Shown: positions 15,974-24,900 of the stretch, piece by piece
Position numbering within the stretch: position 1 is the first letter of the stretch
Layout: each line of letters opens with the position of its first letter
Assembly (NCBI GenBank): GCA_937892955.1
Contig: CALBKH010000107.1
Span: 107,019-171,018, forward strand
Length of the DNA: 64,000 bases
Direction: 5' to 3'
From: an uncultured Alphaproteobacteria bacterium
GTDB lineage: Bacteria; Pseudomonadota; Alphaproteobacteria; Rhizobiales; Ancalomicrobiaceae
The notes under the pieces: generated by a model
What the model saw: the letters and a program-made list of their open reading frames with translations, nothing else
What the model was told of the DNA's origin: nothing
Database searches by the model: none
Position numbers and translations under genes: made by a program

Positions 15974-16756
15974 ATGTTTCAAGAACGACGTTCGGTTGTT
16001 GCCCTTTACGGCATGCTGGTGGGGGCCATGCTCCTCGGTATACCTCAGAGCACTCGTGCGGCCGAGATCCAGGTCGCCGTCGCTGCCAACTTCACTGCGC
16101 CGATGCAGAAGATCGCCGCCGAGTTCGAGGCGGAGACCGGCCACAAGGCCGTCCTCGCCTTCGGAACCGTCGGCAAGTTCTACTCGCAGATGAAGGCCGG
16201 TGCGCCGTTCGAGGTGCTCGTCTCCTCCGATCGCGAGACACCGGACGCGTTGGTGCGAGACGGTCTCGCGATCGGCGAGACACGCTTCACCTATGCCATC
16301 GGCAAGCTCACCCTGTGGAGCGCCACGCCCGGCGTCGTCGACGACAAGGGCGAGGTTCTTCGGACCGGCTCCTATCGGCACCTCGCGCTCGCCAACCCCA
16401 AGCTCGCGGTCTACGGCGCCGCAGGACAGGTCGTGATGAAGAAGCTCGGGGTCTGGGAAGCGATCGAACCGAAGCTCGTGACCGCCGAGAACATCTCCCA
16501 GGCCTACCAGTTCGTCGCCAGCGGCAATGCCGAACTCGGCTTCGTGGCCTTCTCCCAGATCGTCGGGCCGGACGGCAAGGTCGCCAATGGGTCGACATGG
16601 ATGGTCCCGGCCGACCTCTACCCGCAGCTCGCCCAAGACGTGATCCTGCTCGCTCCCGGCAAGGACAGCGCGGCGGCCAAGGACCTCGTCGACCATCTCC
16701 GGTCGGACAAGGCCCGCGCGATCATCCGTTCCTATGGCTACGACCTCCCCAACTGA
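15974..16756 (+). CDS. modA: Molybdate/tungstate-binding protein ModA (copy 1)
   Basis: A 260-aa periplasmic binding protein with a Sec signal peptide (hydrophobic about 8-24, cleavage after STRAA). The mature start EIQVAVAANFTAPMQKIA is typical of ModA, and the ligand-site segments follow: FGTVGKFYSQ, APFEVLVSSD and NPKLAVYGAAG. GGAGG precedes the ATG at 15974. It lies 12 bases upstream of a second, different modA. The pair share fold and motif order but only limited identity, so different oxyanion preferences are possible. Confidence 0.93.
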   Translation: MFQERRSVVALYGMLVGAMLLGIPQSTRAAEIQVAVAANFTAPMQKIAAEFEAETGHKAVLAFGTVGKFYSQMKAGAPFEVLVSSDRETPDALVRDGLAIGETRFTYAIGKLTLWSATPGVVDDKGEVLRTGSYRHLALANPKLAVYGAAGQVVMKKLGVWEAIEPKLVTAENISQAYQFVASGNAELGFVAFSQIVGPDGKVANGSTWMVPADLYPQLAQDVILLAPGKDSAAAKDLVDHLRSDKARAIIRSYGYDLPN

Positions 16757-16768
16757 AAGGTGCGACCC

Positions 16769-17548
16769 ATGTCGTTCATCAAGTCCCTCGCCGCCGGTCT
16801 GGTGGCCGCGTTCGTGTCGCTGGCACCGGCTCAGGCCACCGAGAAGGTCACCATCGCGGCGGCGGCCGACCTCAAGTTCGCCATGGACGAGATCGCCGCC
16901 ACCTTCCGCAAGGCCCACCCCGGTGACGACGTCGATGTGATCTACGGCTCGTCCGGCAAGTTCCACACCCAGATCCAGCAGGGCGCTCCGTTCGACATCT
17001 TCTTCTCCGCCGACGTCGGGTTCGCACGCGAGTTGAAGGCCGCCGGTCAGGCGATCACCGAGCCGAAGCTCTATGCCATCGGCCGCATCGTGCTGTGGAG
17101 CGCCGCCCGCGACGCCAGCAAGCTGACGCTCGCCGATCTGACCGATCCGTCGATCAAGAAGATCGCCATCGCCAATCCGCAGCACGCCCCTTACGGCAAG
17201 CGCGCCGAGGAAGCCCTGCGCGCCGTCGGGCTGTGGGACACCCTCCAGGACAAACTGGTCTTCGGCGAGAACATCGCGCAGACGGCCCAGTACGTCCAGA
17301 GCGGCGCGGCCGACATCGGCATCATCGCCCTGTCGCTCGCCGTCAATGAGGAACTGACGAGCAAGGGGGGATACGCCCTCATTCCAGCCGAGAAGCACTC
17401 GCCGTTGGAGCAGGCTTATGTCGTGACCAAGCACGGCGAGGGCAATGCGTTGGCTTCCACCTTCGCCGCTTACATGGCGACACCCGACGCCCGTCACATC
17501 ATGACGCGTTACGGCTTCGTGCTCCCCGGCGAAATCGCGTCGAAGTGA
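16769..17548 (+). CDS. modA: Molybdate/tungstate-binding protein ModA (copy 2)
   Basis: A 259-aa secreted binding protein; signal peptide with SLAAGLVAAFVSLAPAQA and cleavage before TEKV. Motifs are AAAADLKFAMDEIA, YGSSGKFHTQ, APFDIFFSAD and NPQHAPYGKRA, the oxyanion-contact loops of ModA. ATG 16769 follows AAAGG by nine bases; a GTG at 16760 is the alternative. It is the binding protein nearest to modB (7-base gap) and probably the one paired with the ModBC importer, with copy 1 as alternative or tungstate-specific receptor. Confidence 0.93.
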   Translation: MSFIKSLAAGLVAAFVSLAPAQATEKVTIAAAADLKFAMDEIAATFRKAHPGDDVDVIYGSSGKFHTQIQQGAPFDIFFSADVGFARELKAAGQAITEPKLYAIGRIVLWSAARDASKLTLADLTDPSIKKIAIANPQHAPYGKRAEEALRAVGLWDTLQDKLVFGENIAQTAQYVQSGAADIGIIALSLAVNEELTSKGGYALIPAEKHSPLEQAYVVTKHGEGNALASTFAAYMATPDARHIMTRYGFVLPGEIASK

Positions 17549-17555
17549 GGGTGCG

Positions 17556-18230
17556 ATGCCAAACGCCGAAGACCTCCAGGCCGTTCTGCTCACCCTCAGG
17601 CTGGCCGCGACCGTCACCGTGCTGCTGCTGCTGATCGGCACGCCGATCGCATGGTGGTTGGCGCGAACGAGGTCCTGGCTCAAAGGGCCGGTGGGAGCCT
17701 TGGTCTCGCTCCCGCTGGTCCTGCCGCCGACGGTGATCGGCTTCTACATGCTGCTCGCCATGGGGCCATGGGGGCCGATCGGCAGACTGTTCAACACCCT
17801 GGGGTGGGGGACCTTGCCGTTCACCTTCACCGGCATCGTCGTGGCCTCGGTCTTCTACTCCATGCCCTTCGTGGTCCAACCCATCCAGAACGCCTTCGAG
17901 GCCATGGGGGACCGACCCATGGAGGTGGCCGCCACCTTGGGTGCACCCCCTCTCGCGGCATTCTTCACGGTGGCGGTTCCTCTCGCGCGCTCGGGCTTCG
18001 TCACCGCCGCCATTCTGGGGTTCGCTCACACCATCGGCGAGTTCGGCGTCGTGCTGATGATCGGCGGCAACATTCCCGGCAAGACACGGTTGATCTCGGT
18101 GCAGATCTACGATCACGTCGAGGCCATGGAATACGGGCGGGCGCACTGGCTGGCGGCAGGCATGCTGATCTTCAGCTTTCTCGTCCTGCTCGCCCTCTAT
18201 TCCCGCCGCAAGGATCGCATCGATGTCTGA
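17556..18230 (+). CDS. modB: Molybdate ABC transporter permease ModB
   Basis: A 224-aa inner-membrane permease with five or six helices. The conserved EAA loop that docks onto the ATPase appears as EVAATLGAPPLAAFFTVAVPLARSG, and LPLVLPPTVIGFYML is typical of ModB. It begins 7 bases after modA copy 2, and its end overlaps modC by 8 bases. Together with ModC it forms the cytoplasmic-membrane part of the oxyanion importer. Confidence 0.95.
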   Translation: MPNAEDLQAVLLTLRLAATVTVLLLLIGTPIAWWLARTRSWLKGPVGALVSLPLVLPPTVIGFYMLLAMGPWGPIGRLFNTLGWGTLPFTFTGIVVASVFYSMPFVVQPIQNAFEAMGDRPMEVAATLGAPPLAAFFTVAVPLARSGFVTAAILGFAHTIGEFGVVLMIGGNIPGKTRLISVQIYDHVEAMEYGRAHWLAAGMLIFSFLVLLALYSRRKDRIDV

Positions 18231-19305
18231 CGCCGAAATCAGGGCGCGGTTCGAGCTGGACTACACGCCTTTCGCTCTGAGCGTCGACCTCGGGCTGCCT
18301 CTGTCAGGCGTCACGGCGCTCTTCGGGCATTCCGGCTCCGGCAAGACCACCGTTCTTCGGTGTGTCGCCGGCTTGGTGCGGGCACCCGGAGGGTTCTTGA
18401 GCGTCGGCGATGATGTCTGGCAGGACGAGAGCCGAGGCCTCTTCGTGCCGAGCCATCGTCGTCCGATCGGGGTGGTGTTCCAGGAGGCGAGCCTCTTTCC
18501 CCATCTCTCGGTGATGGGCAATCTTCGCTACGGCATGACGCGGGCGGGGCTCACGGCCGAGCAGGCGGGCTTCGACGACGTTCTCGGTCTGCTCGGGATC
18601 GCCCATCTCCTGGAGCGGAGCACGACGCGTCTGTCCGGTGGCGAACGGCAGCGCGTGGCGATCGCCCGCGCGTTGCTGCGTCGACCACGCCTTCTCCTGA
18701 TGGACGAACCACTGGCGGCGCTCGACTTGAAGCGGAAGTCGGAGATACTGCCCTATCTCGAGCGGCTTCACGAGACGTCGGAGATCCCGATCCTCTACGT
18801 CAGCCATTCGCCCGACGAGGTCGCCCGGCTCGCCGACCATCTGGTGGTCATGGAGGAAGGGCGGGTCGTCGCCGAGGGGCCACTGTCCCAGACCATGGGA
18901 CGCATCGATCTGGCCTCGCGTTTCGACGACGACGCCTCGGTCGTCCTTTCGGCGACCATCGGCGCGCACGACGATGATCTGACACGTCTCGACATCGACG
19001 GCGGAGCGATCTTCGTCGGGCGGAGATCAGACGACGTCGGACGACGCCTGCGGTGCCGGGTTCACGCCCGCGACGTGAGCCTCAGCTTGAGCCTGCATAC
19101 CGACATGAGCATAATGAACATCCTGCCGGCGATGGTGACGGCGATCGGGGATGCACCGACATCGGGCCATGTGCTCGTGGAGACGAGCCTTTCGGGCGGA
19201 GAGCGCTTGGTTGCCCGGGTTACACGCCGATCGAGCGAATACCTCGGTCTACGGCTCGGTATGCCGTTGTTCGTGCAGATCAAGGCCGTGGCACTGCTGG
19301 GCTGA
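18223..19305 (+). CDS. modC: Molybdate ABC transporter ATPase ModC
   Basis: A 360-aa ATPase. Walker A is GHSGSGKTT (35-43), the Q-loop is in GVVFQEAS, the signature is LSGGERQRVAIARAL and Walker B is LLLMDEPLAALD. The C-terminal third holds a MOP/TOBE-type oxyanion-binding domain (around NILPAMVTAIGD), which in ModC proteins allows feedback inhibition by bound molybdate. Its start lies within the end of modB. It powers uptake with ModB and the two ModA proteins. Confidence 0.96.
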   Translation: MSDAEIRARFELDYTPFALSVDLGLPLSGVTALFGHSGSGKTTVLRCVAGLVRAPGGFLSVGDDVWQDESRGLFVPSHRRPIGVVFQEASLFPHLSVMGNLRYGMTRAGLTAEQAGFDDVLGLLGIAHLLERSTTRLSGGERQRVAIARALLRRPRLLLMDEPLAALDLKRKSEILPYLERLHETSEIPILYVSHSPDEVARLADHLVVMEEGRVVAEGPLSQTMGRIDLASRFDDDASVVLSATIGAHDDDLTRLDIDGGAIFVGRRSDDVGRRLRCRVHARDVSLSLSLHTDMSIMNILPAMVTAIGDAPTSGHVLVETSLSGGERLVARVTRRSSEYLGLRLGMPLFVQIKAVALLG

Positions 19306-19630
19306 ACACTCGACAACAACGCCGATTGCTTCGAATTGGAGGTGATCGCAGGAATCGTCACCAAATGTCGCAATGGGCATCTTGCGGCCACCGACCAACC
19401 GCCGTCGTGAATGGAAATTGCCCGGTCCTCCGGGAGAGCCGGTCCGACCCCCGCTCTGATCGACGGCATCCCGTCACACCCCGACCTTCCACGATCAACC
19501 CGCTTCGGGGTCGGCTACGCGAGCGTGCCGCCGCTTCCGGCTGCGCCTGCGCGGTGATCGCGGCCGGGGCGTGACCCCGGGGGAGCCATCGAGCGGGGAT
19601 CGGCCCCGCTCCGCGATGGAGCCCTTCCCC
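19306..19630. other. 325-base spacer with two GC-rich hairpins
   Basis: No gene is supported here. Two perfect stems occur near the right end: CCGGGG-CGTGA-CCCCGG (19564-19580) and GAGCGGGG-ATCGG-CCCCGCTC (19591-19611). The second lies 4 bases before an alternative ATG (19616) of the next small gene, so it could hinder translation or mark the end of modC transcription. This is the junction between the molybdate module and the mobile-element backbone. Confidence 0.5.
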
Positions 19631-19807
19631 ATGTCCCACGACCTCTCGCTCGCTCGGTCTCATGCTCTCGATCTCGCCCGCACCCTGATGGTCCCGGTCG
19701 TTCTCTTCCTGTCCGGAGACGAATACGGCGTGCTGCCGGCCGACGAGATCGACGACGAAGACGACGTCGAGGTGATCCACGAGTTCGATCCGTGGCGGGC
19801 TCAATGA
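19631..19807 (+). CDS. 58-aa acidic hypothetical protein
   Basis: The reading MSHDLSLARSHALDLARTLMVPVV is followed by an acidic tail (ADEIDDEDDVEVIHEFDPWRAQ). Start 19631 is favoured; an in-frame ATG at 19616 adds MEPFP. Codon use is like that of neighbouring genes, and it opens the plasmid-type gene series, which commonly includes small genes of this sort. No family is recognised, so the function is unknown. Confidence 0.55.
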   Translation: MSHDLSLARSHALDLARTLMVPVVLFLSGDEYGVLPADEIDDEDDVEVIHEFDPWRAQ

Positions 19808-20040
19808 GCCCGCATTTTCCTCCGAGTGCCGCGAGCGCGTGCGTGGCCGCAAGGGAGGCTTCGCCGCGGACGATGGGGTGGACGCGCCGGCGAGCCGGCG
19901 CATCCCATTGATGTTTTCTTGCCGTCCGCGCCCTTGCCGGCCTTCCCGCGTTGCGGCCGTTGGATCGGGACCGGGGAGTCTCCCGGGAAGATTGGTCCGA
20001 CAAGAGAGGAGGCCTGGCGCCGCGCGCCGGCAGAAAGCCA

Positions 20041-20973
20041 ATGGAGAAGCACCAAATTGAAGACCTGCGAGGGCGGGTGACCTGCGCCGCCGTGCTGGAG
20101 GCGGCAGGCTGCGCGCTCGATCCGCGCGAGAGCACGCGACGAGCGCTCAAGTATCGTCGCGCCGCCGAGATCGTCATCGTGACCCACGAGGGGAGGGGAT
20201 GGTTCGATCCGCTCTCCGATGCGAAGGGCGATGTCTTCGCTCTCGTCGCCCATCTCCATGGAGAGAGTTTCCCCGAGGCGCTCGATCGGGTCGCCGGCCT
20301 CGTCGGCGTGACGACGAACGCGCCGGCGTGGCGTCGCCCGCGGAGAGACGTCGCGACCGATGTCTCGATCGCCGAACGCTGGAGGGGGCGACGCGCACCT
20401 CGGGCCGGTTCGACGACCTGGCGCTATCTCCGCGACGAGCGGGGGCTTTCGGAGCTCGTCCTCCGCGCGGCGATCCGGCAGGATCTGCTGCGCGAGGGGC
20501 CGAAGGGAAGCATGTGGGCGGCCTATTCCGACGACGACGGTGCTCTCGTCGGCTGGGAAGAGCGTGGCTCCCGGTGGCGAGGCTTCTCGACCGGCGGGGA
20601 GAAAGTGCTGTTCCGGTTCGGGTCGGCTGGAGCGTCACGGATCTGCGTCACCGAGGCGGCGATCGACGCGATGAGCCTCGCCGATCTGGAAGGGGCGAGA
20701 CCGGACAGCCTCTATGTCGCGACCGGCGGCGGTTGGTCTCCGGCGACCGAGGTCGCGTTGCGCCGGCTCGCCTCTCGGCCGGAGACGTTGCTCGTCGCCG
20801 CGACCGACGCCGACGCTCAGGGCGAGATCTATGCCGAGCGGCTTCGGACGATGGCCGAAGAGACCGGTTGCCGTCGACTGCGCCTGTCACCGGTGCAGCG
20901 GGACTGGAACCTGATGTTGCAGGAGACGAAGGGAACGGTGGGAGGAAAGGGCGGAGGAAGCCCTGCCGCCTGA
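20041..20973 (+). CDS. DUF3991/TOPRIM domain protein (plasmid primase-like)
   Basis: A 310-aa protein. The N-terminal 120 residues resemble DUF3991 (GWFDPLSDAKGDVFALVAHL). The C-terminal half is a TOPRIM fold, with ICVTEAAIDAMSLADLEG supplying the catalytic Glu strand and LLVAATDADAQGE the Asp-x-Asp element. Such proteins occur on conjugative plasmids and integrative elements beside relaxases and helicases, and are thought to process or prime single-stranded DNA after transfer. The start at 20041 has a weak ribosome site; no better in-frame start is evident. Confidence 0.82.
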   Translation: MEKHQIEDLRGRVTCAAVLEAAGCALDPRESTRRALKYRRAAEIVIVTHEGRGWFDPLSDAKGDVFALVAHLHGESFPEALDRVAGLVGVTTNAPAWRRPRRDVATDVSIAERWRGRRAPRAGSTTWRYLRDERGLSELVLRAAIRQDLLREGPKGSMWAAYSDDDGALVGWEERGSRWRGFSTGGEKVLFRFGSAGASRICVTEAAIDAMSLADLEGARPDSLYVATGGGWSPATEVALRRLASRPETLLVAATDADAQGEIYAERLRTMAEETGCRRLRLSPVQRDWNLMLQETKGTVGGKGGGSPAA

Positions 20974-21129
20974 CCGTCGACCGCCTCGAGGGTGAAGCTT
21001 CGCCCGGCTCCGCCGGCCCTCGACCCGGCCGGCCGGCGAGGCGGCGTCGGGGGAGGGGTCAGGAAGGATCGGAGAGGAGGGCGTCCCGAGGGGATGGCCG
21101 TGCTGCGGTCCATGAGTCGGAGAACCGCC

Positions 21130-21732
21130 ATGATCCCGTCTTCCCCCATTCGCAAGGTGTTCGAGGGTGTCGTCGATCGACGCCAGATGTACCGTCTGTT
21201 CGACCGCCACGTCGGGCACCCGTTCCGATCGTCCGATGCCGGTGGTCTTCATGCCGGCGAGTGGTTCGAGATCGCCGAGGCCGACTACGATCACATGCTC
21301 GACCTCCTGCCGCCGCTGTGGATGCGCGGCGGCATGTTCGCGCTCGCCGAATATCTGACCGGCTCCGTCACCAGCATCTTCTTCGCGCTCAGGGTCCGGG
21401 GTCGGGTGCGCTGGTTCCACGGTTATTGCGATCTCGCCGACCGTGGTTCGCCGGAGCGGATGCGCCGAGCGATCCTCGAGCGCGAGGCCCTTCCCGGTCG
21501 CGGGATGACCCGCGCGGAGTGCCTCGAACACATCTGGAGCGAGGCCCATGACGCCTACCGCGGCCATGCCGGCGCCGATTGGCCGGTCGAGGCGAGGGGC
21601 CGACGCTTCGTCGTGGTCTATGGGCCGGGGCTCGGCGCTCGAACGAGACTGCTCGAGGAACTGACGATCCAAGAGATCGCGGCCAAGTTGCCGGGCCGAC
21701 TGCTCGCCGTCACCGACGCCGCGGCGGCGTGA
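21130..21732 (+). CDS. DUF1419 domain-containing protein
   Basis: A 200-aa protein (starting MIPSSPIRKVFEGV) of a family found almost only on rhizobial-type plasmids and islands. Recognisable blocks are RRQMYRLFDRH, GEWFEIAEADYDHMLDLLPPLWMRGG, LTGSVTSIFFALR and RWFHGYCDLADR. GGAGAA lies seven bases before ATG 21130; ATGs at 21094 and 21112 are in frame but less well placed. The function of DUF1419 is unknown. Its neighbours (TOPRIM protein, methylase-helicase, ParB-like protein) place it in the backbone of a mobile element. Confidence 0.8.
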   Translation: MIPSSPIRKVFEGVVDRRQMYRLFDRHVGHPFRSSDAGGLHAGEWFEIAEADYDHMLDLLPPLWMRGGMFALAEYLTGSVTSIFFALRVRGRVRWFHGYCDLADRGSPERMRRAILEREALPGRGMTRAECLEHIWSEAHDAYRGHAGADWPVEARGRRFVVVYGPGLGARTRLLEELTIQEIAAKLPGRLLAVTDAAAA

Positions 21733-21940
21733 ACTCAGACGGCCGGACGACCATCACCCACGGCCGATCCGCCGAGGGGCCGACGGCAACGATCGTGCGC
21801 GGTCGCCGCCGCTCATCTCGATCCGGAACCGTCGGCCGAGACCGGTAAGCCCATCCTTCAGACCCCATCCGAGGCACCGCCTCTGCCGATCCGTTCGGGC
21901 GGAGCGGTGCCGCGCGCCTTCACATGAGGAGCAAGCTCTC

Positions 21941-24900
21941 ATGAGTTCCATCGATCCCTTCACCCTCGATCTCTTCGGGACGACCGGTCTTTCCTCTGGT
22001 CTGGGCTTCGGCCTCGGCGCCTTGTCGCCGCCGCCCGACGACGATCCCGACGATCCGCCGCCATCGACGCCGGCCCCCGCCTCGACGGGGGCCGTCTTCG
22101 TTCGGCCGGTCGCTTCCGAGAGGGATCTCGGGGAGAACTTCCATCTCGAAGAGACCCGCGGGCTCGCCGCCGGTTGGAAGGCGAGGGCATGCGACAACAT
22201 CGAGGCCATTCGACTGGCGGCCGCGATCGAACGCGAGAACCGTCCGGCGACGGCTGAGGAACAGGAGCGCCTCATCCGCTTCATCGGCTTCGGTGCATCG
22301 GAGCTCGCGAACGGTGTCTTCCGCCGCCCCGGAGAGACGGCATTCCGTACCGGTTGGGAAGAGATCGGCGCCGACCTCGAGGACGCGGTCGGGGAGGGGG
22401 AGCATACCTCGCTCGCCCGCTGCACTCAGTATGCTCACTTCACGCCCGAGGTGATCGTCCGCGCGATCTGGGCCGGTCTCGAACGCCTCGGTTGGCGCGG
22501 TGGCCACGTGTTGGAGCCCGGGATCGGCTCCGGGCTCTTCCCGGCGCTGATGCCCGAAGCCTTTCGATCCGTCTCGCACGTCACCGGGGTCGAGCTCGAC
22601 CCGGTGACGGCGCGGATCGCCCGGCTGTTGCAGCCGTGGGCGCGGATCCTCGCGGGGGATTTCGCGCGAACCGAGCTGGCGGCGAACTTCGATCTGGCGA
22701 TCGGCAATCCGCCCTTCTCCGATCGCACGGTTCGCTCCGACCGTGCCTATCGCTCGCTCGGTCTGCGTCTCCACGACTACTTCATCGCCCGGTCGATCGA
22801 TCTCCTGAAACCCGGCGGCCTCGCTGCCTTCGTCACGAGTTCCGGCACGCTCGACAAGGCCGACGGCACGGCGCGCGAACACATCGCGAAGTCGGCCGAT
22901 CTCGTCGCCGCCATCCGTCTGCCCGAGGGCAGCTTCCGCGCCGATGCCGGCACCGACGTGGTGGTGGACATCCTCTTCTTCCGTAAGCGCAAGGCGGGCG
23001 AGCCGCGAGGCGATACGACCTGGCTCGATCTCGCCGAGGAGCGCCCGGCCGGCGACGAGGACGGCGCGATCCGCGTCAACGCCTGGTTCGCTCGCCACCC
23101 GGAGCAGGTGCTCGGCACCCACGCGCTGACCTCCGGTCCGTTCGGTGAGACCTACACCTGCCTCGCCGGCGACGAGGCTCTCGAGACCGCCCTCGGCCGT
23201 GCCGTCTCGGGTCTGCCGGAAGCGATCTACGACGGCGAACCTGAGCCGGTCGATGCCGAAGACGACGAGGCGCCGGCCGTCACTCCCATCGATGCCGGAT
23301 CCCATGTTCGCGAGGGCAGCTATCTGATGGACCGGCGCCGAGGTCTCATGCAGATCGTCGCCGGCGTGCCGGTGCCGGTCACGGTCCGCAAGGGTAGGGG
23401 CGGCGAGGGGGCTTCCGAGACGCACATCCGGATCATCGGCAAGCTGATCCCGATCCGCGATGCCGTGCGCGAGATCCTCGCGTGCCAGGAGGCCGACCGG
23501 CCGTGGCAGCCGGCGCAGGTACGGCTGCGGATCGCCTGGGGCGCCTTCGTTCGAACCTTCGGCCCGATCAACCACACCACGGTCTCGGTCACCGAGGATG
23601 TCGAGACCGGCGAGGCGCGCGAGAGCCATCGTCAGCCGAACCTCGCGCCGTTCCGGGACGATCCCGACTGTTGGTTGGTCGCCTCGATCGAGGACTACGA
23701 TCTCGATACCGACACGGCGAAGCCGGGGCCGATCTTTTCGGCTCGCGTGATCGCGCCGCCCGCCCCACCGGTGATCACGTCCGCCGCCGACGCGCTCGCC
23801 GTGGTGCTGAACGAGCGCGGTCGCGTCGATCTCGACCACATCGCCGAACTGCTCCACCGGGACGTCGACGACGTGCTGGTCGAACTCGGCGAGGCGATCT
23901 TCCGCGATCCCGTCGATGGCGCTTGGCAGACGGCGGATGCCTATCTCTCCGGTCCCGTGCGCAAGAAGCTCGAGGTGGCGACGGCCGCGGCCGCGCTCGA
24001 TCCCGTCTTCGAGAGGAACGTCCGAGCCCTCGAAGCCGTGCAGCCGGCAGATCTCCGCCCTTCCGAGATCACCGCTCGCCTCGGCGCGCCGTGGATCCCG
24101 GCTTCCGACATCGTCACCTTCGTGCAGGAGACGATGGGCGCCGCCATCCGCATCCACCACATGCCGGAACTCGCCTCGTGGACCGTCGAGGCGCGTCAGC
24201 TCGGTTGGTTGGCTACCGGCACCTCGGAATGGGGCACCGAGCGCCGCCATGCCGGCGAACTGCTGGCCGATGCGCTGAACTCTCGCGTGCCGCAGATCTT
24301 CGACACGGTGGAGGAGGACGGCAGGGAGCGCCGCATCCTCAATGTCGTCGATACCGAAGCGGCGAAGGAGAAGCTCGCCAAGATCAAGATCGCGTTCCAG
24401 ACCTGGGTCTGGACCGATCCCGACCGCACCGATCGGCTGGCGCGGATCTACAACGACCGCTTCAACGACCTCGCGCCGCGCCGCTTCGACGGATCGCACC
24501 TGAAACTGCCGGGAGCCTCTGGTGCCTTCACGCTCTATTCCCACCAGAAGCGTGGCATCTGGCGGATCGTCGCCGCCGGTTCGACCTACCTCGCCCATGC
24601 CGTCGGCGCCGGCAAGACCATGACGATGGCCGCCGCCGTCATGGAGCAGCGTCGTCTCGGCCTGATCGCCAAGGCGATGCTGGTCGTCCCCGGCCATTGC
24701 CTGGCGCAGGCGGCGCGCGAGTTCCTGGCGCTCTATCCGAGCGCCCGCATCCTCGTCGCCGACGAGACCAATTTCGTGAAGGAGAAACGGCAGCGGTTCC
24801 TCGCCCGGGCGGCGACGGCGACCTGGGATGCGATCCTGATCACGCATTCCGCCTTCCGCTTCATCGGCGTGCCCTCGGCGTTCGAGCAGCAGATGATCCG

